A stretch of 64,000 bases of DNA, from positions 1-64,000 of the forward strand of contig JABSOW010000011.1 in NCBI GenBank assembly GCA_013215465.1. The letters run 5' to 3'. The notes beneath the pieces are model-generated. The model had not been told where the DNA came from. It did not search any database and saw only the letters and a list, made by a program, of their open reading frames with translations. This DNA comes from Colwellia sp. GTDB taxonomy: Bacteria; Pseudomonadota; Gammaproteobacteria; Enterobacterales; Alteromonadaceae. Position 1 is the stretch's first letter, and each line of letters opens with the position of its first letter. Positions 18,072 to 27,713 of this stretch are shown in pieces. Made by a program: the position numbers and the translations under genes.

Positions 18072-18935
18072 TTAACCGTATAGCTTGGCCGCCTCAAGGG
18101 TATTTTTAAGTAAACAAGCAATAGTCATTGGTCCAACACCACCAGGTACAGGGGTTATCGCCCCACAAACATCACTGACCCCCGCAAAATCAACATCGCC
18201 AACCAATTTCATTTTACCAGTAACCGCATCCTCAACTCGGTTAATACCGACATCAATAACCGTGGCACCTTTTTTCACCCAGTCTGCTTGTACAAACTCA
18301 GCACGGCCAACAGCGGCAATTAAAATATCTGCTTGTTGGCAGACTTGAGCAAGATTTTTAGTACGAGAATGAGCAATAGTTACCGTACAATTTTCCTGTA
18401 ACAATAATAAAGCCACAGGTTTACCAACAATATTGGAGCGACCTATTACCACAGCATGCTTACCTGACAAATCATCACCTAGGTGCTGCTTAGCAAGAAT
18501 AATACAACCTTGTGGTGTACAAGGAACCAAAGCGCCCGGCTCACCATTAAACAAGCGTCCTGAGTTCATCGCATGAAAACCATCAACGTCTTTTTCCGGT
18601 GTTATTGCCGCAATAATAACACTTTCATCAATATGCTTAGGCAAAGGTAATTGCACCAAAACACCATGAACACTGGTATCTTTATTTAACTGAGATAATT
18701 GCGCTAACAACTCAAGCTGACTGCAATTTACTGGCAAGCGAATTTCATTTGAAATCATGCCAACTTCCATGGTTTGCTTAGCTTTATTACGTACATAAAC
18801 TTGGCTAGCGGGATCTTCACCAACAAGTACAACGGTTAAACTAGGCGTAATACCTTTTGACTTTTTAAGTGCCTTCACTTCTTCTGCAATAGCTACTCTT
18901 AATTGTGCTGCTACCTGTTTACCATCAATTATCAT
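18072..18935 (-). CDS. folD: Methylene-THF dehydrogenase/cyclohydrolase FolD
   Basis: Converts 5,10-methylene-tetrahydrofolate to 10-formyl-THF in two steps (NADP-dependent dehydrogenase and cyclohydrolase). The 287 residues match the family (288). Motifs: [17 protein letters not shown] with the catalytic lysine and tyrosine, [42 protein letters not shown] for NADP binding, and [18 protein letters not shown] near the C-terminus. It is monocistronic by appearance, with the ccmE/folD terminator downstream. Confidence 0.97.
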   Translation of the reverse strand: MIIDGKQVAAQLRVAIAEEVKALKKSKGITPSLTVVLVGEDPASQVYVRNKAKQTMEVGMISNEIRLPVNCSQLELLAQLSQLNKDTSVHGVLVQLPLPKHIDESVIIAAITPEKDVDGFHAMNSGRLFNGEPGALVPCTPQGCIILAKQHLGDDLSGKHAVVIGRSNIVGKPVALLLLQENCTVTIAHSRTKNLAQVCQQADILIAAVGRAEFVQADWVKKGATVIDVGINRVEDAVTGKMKLVGDVDFAGVSDVCGAITPVPGGVGPMTIACLLKNTLEAAKLYG

Positions 18936-19011
18936 GTGATTTTCTTTAGTGATATACCAAATGAATTAATCCTTTTGGTATTATTAAGTTTTAGCCGTCA
19001 ATTATAGCAAA

Positions 19012-19230
19012 TTAAGCGACATAGTTTACCGATAATATACGATCTCCTATTTTATTAAGAATTTCAATTTCGCCATCACAAACCGCAATAATTGATTTGC
19101 CATCCTTAAAGGCTTTTGGAATAATCACTCGCCCTTCTTCATTTTTTTCAAATATTTTAACTTTATGATATAGCTCTAAGTCATTATCACAATAGTATAT
19201 AATTGTTACTTTGCGTTGTAGTGCACTCAT
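19012..19230 (-). CDS. Small conserved-type protein of unknown function
   Basis: A 72-residue hydrophilic protein (MSALQRKVTIIYYCDNDLELYHKVKIFEK...). It resembles, from memory, a small family of about 70 residues found in Alteromonadales such as Shewanella and Colwellia (TIGR02922); I cannot confirm this here. It shows a beta-rich pattern with the central segment GRVIIPKAFKDGKSIIAVCDGEIEIL, and no membrane segment or signal peptide. It lies 76 bp upstream of folD on the same strand. Function unknown. Confidence 0.7.
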   Translation of the reverse strand: MSALQRKVTIIYYCDNDLELYHKVKIFEKNEEGRVIIPKAFKDGKSIIAVCDGEIEILNKIGDRILSVNYVA

Positions 19231-19541
19231 AATAAATTACTACTTTATATTTTATGAATCATTTTATACTTTGAATATACACGAACTATTAAAAGAGTAA
19301 ACATGGCTGACATACTTTTAAGAATATAGTGTTAAAGCTACTGTATTAATTAATAAAAAAACCCTGAGCCAATACTGAACTCAGGGTCGATCAAGTGATC
19401 GTTTAACGCACCCTCAACTGTCTAAATTAACACCTAAGGTAATTAACTAAGACCGCAGAGCTTTTCTACTTAATTTTGATCAGGGGAATACTCAAAATTA
19501 GTAAACTGATTGTCAGAATTAATAGCGTATTAATAACGACA
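19231..19541. other. Gap between nagP and the small protein gene
   Basis: No gene seen. It holds the terminator-like hairpin at 19354-19387 and presumably the promoter of the 72-residue protein. Confidence 0.5.
19354..19387 (-). terminator. Terminator of the nagKAP operon
   Basis: Perfect 8-bp stem ACCCTGAG (19361-19368) / CTCAGGGT (19380-19387), with a U run on the minus strand (A tract 19354-19360). It lies about 155 bp past the nagP stop. Confidence 0.7.
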
Positions 19542-20861
19542 CTATTTCCAACTTTTCATTTTGCAGCCTTTGACGGCATAAAATAAAATAAATAAATAAC
19601 AAGGTAATAATACTAAGTAGCCGCCTTGCTCACCCATGCTTGTTGTTGAAGATAGACTCCAAAACAATGGACCAAAAGCGCCACCCGAAATACCCATAAC
19701 TAATAAAGCTGAACCAATACTGGTTAATTTCCCCATACCAGAAAGTGCTAATGGAAACACAGCAGGCCAAACTATCGCGTTAGCAAAACCTAAGAAAGCA
19801 ATTAACACTAAGGTATCAGGTAATTCAATACCACCTAGAAGCGTATTCGCTATCGCGTAAGAGTTATTATCGCCAAAAACAATACCAAGGGTTAATAACA
19901 AACCAATTACTGCTGAAACCATCAACGCTTTTTGTTGAGAAATAAATTTGGGGATAAGTGCAATACCTAAGATATAACCGACGACCATACAAATCATGGT
20001 ATACGATGTCATAATGGTATAATTTTCTACCCCTAACGACAGTGCAAAAGTACCTATGGTATCGCCAGCAATCACTTCAGCAGCGACATAGAAAAATAAT
20101 GCCACAACACCTAAAACTAAATTAGGATGTGATAATGCTTCTTTAAGGTGACCTTGATGCTCGCCCTCTTCTGCGTCGTCTTCACTTTCCAATTCTGGCA
20201 ATGGTGACTTTTTAACCGCTAACGCTAACAGACCAAGAAAAATAGCCATGCCTAAATAAGGCATAACCAATGAGTTAGCCATATCATCAATCTGAACTTG
20301 GGTTAACTCACCAGCAACATCTTGAAAACCACTAAGAATTAATGCAGTAAATACCATAGGGGCAACAACACCTGCACCTTTATTTAAAATACCCATAATA
20401 GAAATACGCGCTGCTGCTGACTCTTCTGGGCCAATACGTACCACATAAGGATTTACGGCTGTTTGTAATAAGGTAATACCTGTACCCATCACTAATTGGG
20501 CAAATAAGAACAAAGCAAAAATTTGCGTTTTTGCCGCGGGAATAAATAACAAACCCGCGATCATCATAGTAGCCATACCCAATGCCATACCATTTTTATA
20601 ACCCACTTTTCGAATAATGGTCGCTGATGGCAAGGCAGTAAAAGTTACCGCTATATAAAATGAAAATAATATTAAAGAGGCTTCAAAGGGGCTTAGTTGC
20701 AAAATTTGTTTTAAATAAGGCATTAAAGAGCCATTAAGCCAAGTAGCAAAACCTAAGATAAAAAACAGCCCTGCAACTATTATCATAGGCAAGACGTTAC
20801 TTTGCTGTTTCACTTTATTATCTGGATTTTCTTGCTTCGCTTGCGTAGCTGACATTTCCAT
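19542..20861 (-). CDS. nagP: N-acetylglucosamine MFS transporter NagP
   Basis: A 439-residue inner-membrane permease of the FucP/GluP branch of the major facilitator superfamily, with about 12 hydrophobic segments. Family motifs: FFILGFATWLNGSLMPYLKQILQLS near the N-terminus, GYKNGMALG, GTGITLLQTAVNPYV (the FucP-family TAxNPYV motif), and FANAIVWPAVFPLALSGMGKLT in the C-terminal half. Position with nagA and nagK and a shared GlcNAc-type operator point to N-acetylglucosamine as substrate (NagP, as in Shewanella and Xanthomonas). Substrate is inferred from context. It lies 84 bp after nagA. Confidence 0.88.
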   Translation of the reverse strand: MEMSATQAKQENPDNKVKQQSNVLPMIIVAGLFFILGFATWLNGSLMPYLKQILQLSPFEASLILFSFYIAVTFTALPSATIIRKVGYKNGMALGMATMMIAGLLFIPAAKTQIFALFLFAQLVMGTGITLLQTAVNPYVVRIGPEESAAARISIMGILNKGAGVVAPMVFTALILSGFQDVAGELTQVQIDDMANSLVMPYLGMAIFLGLLALAVKKSPLPELESEDDAEEGEHQGHLKEALSHPNLVLGVVALFFYVAAEVIAGDTIGTFALSLGVENYTIMTSYTMICMVVGYILGIALIPKFISQQKALMVSAVIGLLLTLGIVFGDNNSYAIANTLLGGIELPDTLVLIAFLGFANAIVWPAVFPLALSGMGKLTSIGSALLVMGISGGAFGPLFWSLSSTTSMGEQGGYLVLLPCYLFILFYAVKGCKMKSWK

Positions 20862-20945
20862 AATTTCCTCATTTATTAATTTTTATACCGCTAAAAGCAG
20901 CGTTAGTCTTACTGTTATTGTTATTGTTATTATTTACCGAGTAAC

Positions 20946-22076
20946 TTAGACTCGAACACCGCCAATCCAGGTTTCAATCACACAAAAATCATCATCTAAA
21001 ACAACCATATCGGCTTGCATACCTATTGTTAACTCACCACGTTCAAGCTTTTGATCGCGGTATAAATACCTAGCCGGATATAAACTCGCCATCCGCAACG
21101 ATTCGTCTAGTGAAATTCTCAATCCTAAATGCGTGTTTCGAACTGCTGTTGCCATATCAAGTGACGATCCTGCTAACTCACCAGTAGAAGAAGTTAATTT
21201 ACCGTTTTCAACATAAACGGTGCGATCATATAACGGAAACTCTGTTAAATTTGTGCCAACAGGCGGCATAGCATCTGTCACTAAAAAAATGCCACCGGCA
21301 GGTTTAGTTTTAATGGCCAATTGACAACTGGCATAATCAACATGATGACCATCCACAATCAAACCACATTGGGTATTGTCATTTAATAAAGCGCAACCAA
21401 CGACCCCAGGCTCACGCCCTTGTAATGGAGACATGGCATTAAATAAATGAGTAAAACCAGTGGCCCCCGCATCTACAGCCTTTTGTGCGGTAGCAAAGTC
21501 GGCATTCGTGTGACCTAAACAAACTTTAATACCTAGTTTAACCATGCGGCTAATATCTTCTGGCATTACCGTTTCAGGCGCTAAAGTAACCATCACTTGA
21601 CCAATATCTTTACGTGATAAAATTTTCCATTCATCAGCCGAAATAGGACGAATAAGCTCAGCACAATGGGTACCTTTTTTTGCCAGTGACAAATGCGGAC
21701 CTTCAAAATGAATACCTATGATACCTGGTATTTTGCTGGCGATAGCCTCACACATAGCATCAGCAGCTTGAGCCATGACTTCAATTTTATCGGTAATAAG
21801 CGTGGGCATCATTGCTGTTGTGCCAAATTTTGCATGCGCAGCCATAATGGCTTTGAGTTGCTCTACAGAGGGGGAGTCATTAAATAACGCCCCACCACCA
21901 CCATTAACTTGTAAGTCAATATAACCTGGCACAACTAAACCAGCGGCCTTGACATCAACATCATTGGTGTTTTGATCTATCGCGCTAATAACGCCATCAG
22001 TAATGGTTATTACTTGCTCATCAACAAAGCTGTAACCGTCAAATAATCGTGAAGCGTGTAAGCGAAATGATGTCAT
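20946..22076 (-). CDS. nagA: N-acetylglucosamine-6-phosphate deacetylase
   Basis: Hydrolyses GlcNAc-6-phosphate to glucosamine-6-phosphate plus acetate. The 376 residues are typical of the amidohydrolase family. Motifs: VVPGYIDLQVNGGGG, GIHFEGPHL (metal-binding glutamate), GHTNADFATAQKAVDAGATGFTHLFNAMSPL, GLIVDGHHVD, VTDAMPPVG with the catalytic aspartate, and the C-terminal GELTIGMQADMVVLD. It lies 84 bp after nagK and 84 bp before nagP. No nagB (glucosamine-6-phosphate deaminase) is in the window. Confidence 0.96.
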   Translation of the reverse strand: MTSFRLHASRLFDGYSFVDEQVITITDGVISAIDQNTNDVDVKAAGLVVPGYIDLQVNGGGGALFNDSPSVEQLKAIMAAHAKFGTTAMMPTLITDKIEVMAQAADAMCEAIASKIPGIIGIHFEGPHLSLAKKGTHCAELIRPISADEWKILSRKDIGQVMVTLAPETVMPEDISRMVKLGIKVCLGHTNADFATAQKAVDAGATGFTHLFNAMSPLQGREPGVVGCALLNDNTQCGLIVDGHHVDYASCQLAIKTKPAGGIFLVTDAMPPVGTNLTEFPLYDRTVYVENGKLTSSTGELAGSSLDMATAVRNTHLGLRISLDESLRMASLYPARYLYRDQKLERGELTIGMQADMVVLDDDFCVIETWIGGVRV

Positions 22077-22160
22077 TTATATTTTTCCTAAATTTTTAGT
22101 CAAAGCTTATTTCCAGAGAGTATGGCCATTACTGCTAATTCACCATACGATTGTTTCAAC

Positions 22161-23069
22161 TTATGATTTCACTAGCTCTTGCTTGGCAAGTTCACTTCTA
22201 GCAAAAAGTACCGAACCTACTTCAGGAGCGCTTAATGGCTCAGACAATTGCGCTTGTATGTCTTTAGCTAGCCATGGCTTTAACCTTGGTGTTAGGCCAC
22301 CTATCATTGATATACGTGGAGGGTTTCTTTTACCCAAAGTACGGGCAATGCTATTAATATACTCAGCACCTTCTTTAACTATTTCTAAAGCAACCTTATC
22401 GCCTTTTTCTGCGGCATCAAACACTAAGTTGGCCAGTTGCGCATAGTAAGTTGCTGTTTTTCCTGCAATCACTTCTACTAAAGCGGTATCATCTTTACAG
22501 CCAAGCTTAGTTAATAACACATCATTCATTATTGACGATTCAACAATGCCATCAATAGACAACAATACTTGTTTTGCTGCTTGTAAACCAAACCAAGCAC
22601 CACTACCTTTGTCGCCATGTGGAAAACCATGAGCGCCAATCATAAACTGCTGACCATCAATGTAGCTAAATCCGCATGAACCTGTACCTGAAATCATCAC
22701 AGCGCCATCTTCGCCTTGATGGGCCCCCAAACAAGCAATAAGCAGATCAGTCGCTAAAAAAATCTGTTTAAAAGGATGTTGCCATGCTTGCATTTGCTTA
22801 AACAGCACTGGTAAATTAACACCTGCTAAACCAACTCCTGCAGTCAGTTCACTTAAATCGACATACGCTAAATTAGCATCTTCTAATGCTAATTTAGCCG
22901 ATAGAGCAATAGAATTAGTGGCTTGTTCAAAACCGTGCAATGGATTTCCTGGGCCTGCAATACCAGTTCCTAGAATTTCATTATCTTTATTCATCACGAT
23001 GGCTTTGCATTTGCTACCACCGCCATCAATACCTAAAAATAATTCTTTAATATTGTTACCACTGAGCAT
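22161..23069 (-). CDS. nagK: N-acetylglucosamine kinase (BadF/BadG type)
   Basis: A cytoplasmic ATP-dependent sugar kinase of 302 residues. The phosphate loop LGIDGGGSKCKAIV at the N-terminus, DGAVMISGTGSCGF (adenosine region), GFPHGDKGSGAWFGLQA and ISMIGGLTPRLKPW belong to the BadF/BadG/BcrA/BcrD ATPase family that includes GlcNAc kinases. Because NagP brings in unphosphorylated sugar, a kinase is needed before NagA, so the assignment fits the pathway. It is the first gene of nagK-nagA-nagP, with an operator-like palindrome about 115 bp upstream. Confidence 0.9.
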   Translation of the reverse strand: MLSGNNIKELFLGIDGGGSKCKAIVMNKDNEILGTGIAGPGNPLHGFEQATNSIALSAKLALEDANLAYVDLSELTAGVGLAGVNLPVLFKQMQAWQHPFKQIFLATDLLIACLGAHQGEDGAVMISGTGSCGFSYIDGQQFMIGAHGFPHGDKGSGAWFGLQAAKQVLLSIDGIVESSIMNDVLLTKLGCKDDTALVEVIAGKTATYYAQLANLVFDAAEKGDKVALEIVKEGAEYINSIARTLGKRNPPRISMIGGLTPRLKPWLAKDIQAQLSEPLSAPEVGSVLFARSELAKQELVKS

Positions 23070-23180
23070 ACTAACCCCAAAGTTTTATTAATCACTTAGT
23101 CTCATTTTACTTTTATTAATTAAAAATAAGAAAAATAAAATAATACCAAGTTGAAATTTTCAATGTTTTTATCTTATCGC

Positions 23181-23202
23181 CAAATGACAGCGTTGTCATT
23201 TG
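23181..23202. promoter_or_regulatory. NagR-type operator upstream of nagK
   Basis: A near-perfect 22-bp palindrome with core TGACAGCGTTGTCA and only one mismatched pair, centred at 23191/23192 and 112 bp before the nagK start. The same core occurs before the hexosaminidase gene (26054-26069). It matches what I recall for the LacI-family NagR operator of Alteromonadales. No nagR gene is in the window. Confidence 0.75.
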
Positions 23203-23289
23203 TTTTTTTTAATTTTTTGACATCTAACTACAATTTAGCTCAATAGATAGAAACAAACTGATTATTTTATTAATAAAATAAACTGCATA

Positions 23290-25986
23290 TTAACGAACAG
23301 ACACTTGAGTAATACGCCCTGCTCTTAAGCCATTAATTGATCGACTACGTATTTGTACAATACCTTTTACCGAAACAGGTTTATGGTACTCTTTCCATAC
23401 AGTGCTTTGTTTTTCTTGGTATTCAATAATAAGCCCCGGGAAGGCAATATTTGCTTTCAAGATACCTTCTTCAATAATCGCGCCTACGGTTGGCAAGCGA
23501 TAATCGATACCTGATAACTCTAATTTAACAAACTCTTTTTTGCCTAAAACGTTGGCGAACAAATACCAGTTTTCATCTCGTTTTTGTTGCTGTTTAGTAG
23601 TAAGAAATTGAGTTTTAGTGCTATATTTAGCCCCTTGATAATCATAAGGAACAGTCCATTTAGGTAAGTACCAAGCTCGCTCCGCTAACGCTAATAAACG
23701 AGGGAAAATTTTATGTTCAGCCATTTCATCACTACGAGTATTTTCACTCCATAACTGCCCTTGAATACCTAAAAAGGTTTGTCCTTTAGTTAGTGGTGTT
23801 TGGGTATCATCAGAAACATAAGTATTATCTTGCCTATCTAGCCAAAACTCAGCGTGTACCGGTAAGTTATCAGGCATAAATTGAAATACTTTTTCCGTAT
23901 TGGTATGACGTGATGCCCAATAATAGCCATGCTCTTTTGGCGAAGCCTCATAAGGAAAATCAAAATAGAGCACATCAGGCGTCGAAATAACTATTTGCCA
24001 ATCACGGTTAGCTAACTGATGTACTTTGTTATGCCCGCCCCAAAATAAGACATCCCAGGCATTAGCCTGCACGATTGCTGGCATATTTTCGGTACGTGTA
24101 TGCTCCATACCATCACTCCAGCCCGCAGTTTCAATATCAAGTTCAGATAAAATCCCAGCAACTCGTTCAATAAAATAAGCACCAAGTTCACTCATTTGAG
24201 TGACACCTTTGTCATTATTAGCAACAAAATCTTTACAAGCAGGCGACTCAAGCCAAGCTCCTGCGGTTTCATCTGCGCCAATATGATAACGAGTTAATGG
24301 CTGCCCCGCATCTTGATGAATTTTTTTCACCTGAGTCATCACTTCAACCACAAAAGCATAAGACGACTCTAAACAAACATTAATGGTATTGTCGTGATAA
24401 AACTGCACTGATGAATATTGCGTTTTATCAGCAAAATCATCTAATAAAAACTGCTTCGCTTTAACTTCATCTTCTAGTGCCTGATATTTATTATACCGTG
24501 CGGTCATTGCTTTCATCGCAGCACGTGAGTGCCCTGGCATGTCTAATGATGGGATCACTTGAATATGACGAGCCGATGCTGCTTGTAAAATTTCGCTGTA
24601 ATCACTAACGCTATAGTAACCATTCACTGATGAAGTAGCGTCAATGCCAGCACCAAGCTGAGCAATCAAACAGTTTTGTTCTTGGGTATCAAAACAACGC
24701 TTACTCGATAGTTCCGTTAACTCAGGTAAGGTTGGTATTTCTAAACGCCATGCTTCATCATCGCCTAAATGTAAGTGCAACTTATTTAATTTATAAGCAG
24801 CCATTTGATCGAGCAAAGCTAAAATAAACGCTTTCGAGTGAAAGTTACGTGCTACATCCACTAACATGCCACGAAAGGCATAGTGTGGTTCATCATCAAC
24901 ATTAATGACTGGTAACGTATTCGAGCCGACACGATACAAACTTACCAGAGATTGTAAGCCATTAAAAACACCATTGGCATCAACGCCAATAACATTAATA
25001 CTTTGCTCTGTTACCGCAAGGCTATAACTACCCATTGGTTTATTATCATTTTTGTTTATCTGCAGTGTTAAAGAAAGCCCATTTTGTGCTTGCTTTAGCC
25101 CTAAAGTAGCGAGGCGAGCGAGTGCCGCTCCAACCTCAGCAGGGATGACATTAGAAAAGTTTACTGTTAATCCTTTGCTGATATCAATAACAGCATTGTT
25201 CTCATCATAATGAACAGTTTTTGGCGTTGGAATAATCGCTCGTGCTATAGACGTTTCATCTATTTTAGAGCTACTCACACCACTAGCATTTCGCTGATAT
25301 AAACGTTGGCTAGTTAACCATTGAGTTTTATCATTGCGACTACGTTTAAACTGCTTAGTTTTATCACTAAAGGCAACAACAAAGGGTAGTAATTCTAAAC
25401 CCGACTCTTTATCAATCACGGCTTTCGTACTTTCAATAACACGTGTTTCAAGCTCATCAGCCGTAATTAAGTAATTAGGCATTGCGTCATATTCTGATAA
25501 CATCCAAAAATTAGCGCGAAATAATAAGCGTTTAGTTTCACCCTGCTTAAAACCAGAAAACTTTTCTGACAGAGCTATCTGATGTAAATCACCATTTAAA
25601 TGTTTAATAGTAAACTGATCACTTTCATAGGATTGTACAGGAGATATTTGACTAAAATATATTGACCAATTATTGGTCGTAATAGCTTCTGTTGCAGTAA
25701 GAGTCAATTCAACTTCGAAACAAGCGCCATCAGATACTTTTGCATCACACTTGTCTGTAGGTATATTACTCACCACACGGTACTTAACATCTAGATTATT
25801 CGCGATGCTATCAATATCTGTTTGAGTTGCACTATGTAATGAAGTGGCAAGCGATGAGGCACTGATATTTTGAACTGCACTGCTATGTTGTTCTTGTCCA
25901 CATCCTGTTATGACCAAACTCAATGAAAGCGTTAGCGCACTCAATGATAAGGTTGATAATTGTATTTTAGATTTTTTACTTTTCAT
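23290..25986 (-). CDS. Beta-N-acetylhexosaminidase lipoprotein (GH20)
   Basis: Releases GlcNAc from chitooligosaccharides at the cell surface or in the periplasm. Starting at the ATG at 25986 the protein has 898 residues and a lipoprotein signal: MKSKKSK, a hydrophobic stretch, then VITGC with lipid-anchor C29. The frame is open to 26049, but that start sits against an operator and hides the signal peptide. Order: CHB_HEX-type carbohydrate-binding domain (about 60-200), GH20 N-terminal domain (about 250-360), then the catalytic barrel with HLHLGDDEAWRLEI, SLDMPGHSRAA and the catalytic pair D572-E573 in HIGADETAG. A C-terminal beta domain ends it. It is divergent in transcription unit from nagK but shares its operator motif. 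Confidence 0.93.
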   Translation of the reverse strand: MKSKKSKIQLSTLSLSALTLSLSLVITGCGQEQHSSAVQNISASSLATSLHSATQTDIDSIANNLDVKYRVVSNIPTDKCDAKVSDGACFEVELTLTATEAITTNNWSIYFSQISPVQSYESDQFTIKHLNGDLHQIALSEKFSGFKQGETKRLLFRANFWMLSEYDAMPNYLITADELETRVIESTKAVIDKESGLELLPFVVAFSDKTKQFKRSRNDKTQWLTSQRLYQRNASGVSSSKIDETSIARAIIPTPKTVHYDENNAVIDISKGLTVNFSNVIPAEVGAALARLATLGLKQAQNGLSLTLQINKNDNKPMGSYSLAVTEQSINVIGVDANGVFNGLQSLVSLYRVGSNTLPVINVDDEPHYAFRGMLVDVARNFHSKAFILALLDQMAAYKLNKLHLHLGDDEAWRLEIPTLPELTELSSKRCFDTQEQNCLIAQLGAGIDATSSVNGYYSVSDYSEILQAASARHIQVIPSLDMPGHSRAAMKAMTARYNKYQALEDEVKAKQFLLDDFADKTQYSSVQFYHDNTINVCLESSYAFVVEVMTQVKKIHQDAGQPLTRYHIGADETAGAWLESPACKDFVANNDKGVTQMSELGAYFIERVAGILSELDIETAGWSDGMEHTRTENMPAIVQANAWDVLFWGGHNKVHQLANRDWQIVISTPDVLYFDFPYEASPKEHGYYWASRHTNTEKVFQFMPDNLPVHAEFWLDRQDNTYVSDDTQTPLTKGQTFLGIQGQLWSENTRSDEMAEHKIFPRLLALAERAWYLPKWTVPYDYQGAKYSTKTQFLTTKQQQKRDENWYLFANVLGKKEFVKLELSGIDYRLPTVGAIIEEGILKANIAFPGLIIEYQEKQSTVWKEYHKPVSVKGIVQIRSRSINGLRAGRITQVSVR

Positions 25987-26053
25987 GTTTTTAGTCCATA
26001 AACGTGGCTTTACGCAATACATAAATAACAATATATGCTTACTATCCATAATT

Positions 26054-26069
26054 TTGACAGCGCTGTCAA
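26054..26069. promoter_or_regulatory. NagR-type operator upstream of hexosaminidase
   Basis: A perfect 16-bp palindrome, TTGACAGCGCTGTCAA, 68 bp before the hexosaminidase start at 25986. It shares TGACAGCG(C/T)TGTCA with the operator before nagK, so both units are probably controlled by the same repressor and induced together. Confidence 0.8.
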
Positions 26070-26201
26070 TTCAGCGATTCAGATCTGACTTTTATGTGGG
26101 TTAATATTATCAACAGGAAACGACTAAAATAGTAGCTTGCACTATGCCTACGGTACATTAATGCGATTGAACTTGGCACATCAGTTTAGCTAGGATTTAA
26201 T

Positions 26202-27713
26202 CTAGTAAGGTTTCACTAGAAAATTGGCAAGTAAATCAGGAAAAATACCTAATAAAACACTTAAGATAATAATAATCACTACTGAGAAGTTCATTGCTGG
26301 AGTTAGTGTTAAAGGAAGGGGTAATAGTTCCTTAGGATTATTTTTTTCATTAACGTTATTAGCTTTAATAGCTGTACTAAATAAGACAAAAATAATACGT
26401 AAATAATAAACTAAACCAATACCACTGCCAATAATTAATACGCTAATTAGCCACCATTGTTGTGCTTTCACCGCCACATTGAGTAAATAAAACTTACCGA
26501 TAAAGCCCATTGTTAGCGGAATACCGGCCAAGCTTAATATAGCAACAATAATTAACAAGGCTAATGAACGGTTTTGCCAAAACATTCCCTGCCAATCATT
26601 AACATCTAGCTCGGTGTTGTGATGATTATATTGGGTAAGCTGTAATGTCATAAAAATGGCTATCGTTGCTAATACATAAGCGGTTAAATAAAATAAGGCA
26701 CTTTGCCAGGCAAGTTCAACGCTATGTGGTGAAATCACCATCAGTACAATAAGCAAGTAGCCCATATGAGCAATGGAAGAATAAGCCAATAGTCGTTTAA
26801 TATTTTGTTGCTTTAACGCTAAAGTATTACCAATGAGCATAGAGGCAATGGCAAATATACTCATTAAAAAAAGTATATTTTCATCGCTGCTTTTTGTCTC
26901 AACAAAAATAGCTTGGCTAAACCAAAACTTCATCAACACAATAAACATAGCAATTTTTGACACTGTGGCAAGTAGTAAAGTCACTGGGGTCGGCGCTCCT
27001 TGATAAACATCCGGCGTCCATAAGTGAAAAGGCGCTAGTGATAATTTAAAAGCGATACCCACCATAAAGAGTAAGAAGCCAACACGATAGAAAAAAACAT
27101 TGCCAACACTAGAGTCTGAGTTACTTATATTGGTAAGTATTTCCGGTTCATCAGTAAAACTTAACGTGCCGCTGTAACTGTAAATAAAGGCGATACCCAA
27201 TAACATAAAGCTAGAAGCACAAGCACTTAACACCAGATATTTAAATGATGTTTCAACACTAAATTCACTATCGCGACTATAGCCAACCAAGCCCACTAGC
27301 GAAATACTAAGCAATTCAAAACCTAAAAATAGTGCGGCATAATGATCACTAATCACTAAAATACCCGCCCCTAATACCACCAATTGCAATAAAATAAAAA
27401 ACTCATCGTGCACTTCAGTTGTATGGATTAACCATGTAGAGCTAAGCAAACTAACGGCAATACTGGCAATAAGCACCAGCATAAAAGCAAAAAGCCCATA
27501 ACTATCAACTTTAACCAATGTAGTCACCTGAATATCACTGGCTAAATTAACAAATAAAGAAAAACTAGCCAGTAAAGCGACACTAAAAATAGTTAAGGTA
27601 AAAATTAGGATTAGCGTTTGTGAACGGCGCCACGCGATTAATAATAATGATAAAACAATACCAAAAGCGATAATTAATATCGGTAATAAACACTGTAACA
27701 TCAGCTGAGTCAT
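26202..27713 (-). CDS. nuoN: NADH-quinone oxidoreductase subunit N
   Basis: A 503-residue antiporter-like proton-pumping subunit of complex I, with about 14 membrane helices. Motifs include LFLGFELLSISLVGLVGYSRDS, FKLSLAPFHLWTPDVYQGAPTPVT (conserved lysine and discontinuous helix region) and KRLLAYSSIAHMGYLLIVL. It is the last gene of the nuo operon and overlaps nuoM by 4 bp (ATGA). Confidence 0.97.
   Translation of the reverse strand: MTQLMLQCLLPILIIAFGIVLSLLLIAWRRSQTLILIFTLTIFSVALLASFSLFVNLASDIQVTTLVKVDSYGLFAFMLVLIASIAVSLLSSTWLIHTTEVHDEFFILLQLVVLGAGILVISDHYAALFLGFELLSISLVGLVGYSRDSEFSVETSFKYLVLSACASSFMLLGIAFIYSYSGTLSFTDEPEILTNISNSDSSVGNVFFYRVGFLLFMVGIAFKLSLAPFHLWTPDVYQGAPTPVTLLLATVSKIAMFIVLMKFWFSQAIFVETKSSDENILFLMSIFAIASMLIGNTLALKQQNIKRLLAYSSIAHMGYLLIVLMVISPHSVELAWQSALFYLTAYVLATIAIFMTLQLTQYNHHNTELDVNDWQGMFWQNRSLALLIIVAILSLAGIPLTMGFIGKFYLLNVAVKAQQWWLISVLIIGSGIGLVYYLRIIFVLFSTAIKANNVNEKNNPKELLPLPLTLTPAMNFSVVIIIILSVLLGIFPDLLANFLVKPY

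Noticed and set aside
23290-26049. Longer start of the hexosaminidase at 26049
   Set aside because: It abuts the operator, lacks a ribosome site and would bury the lipoprotein signal.
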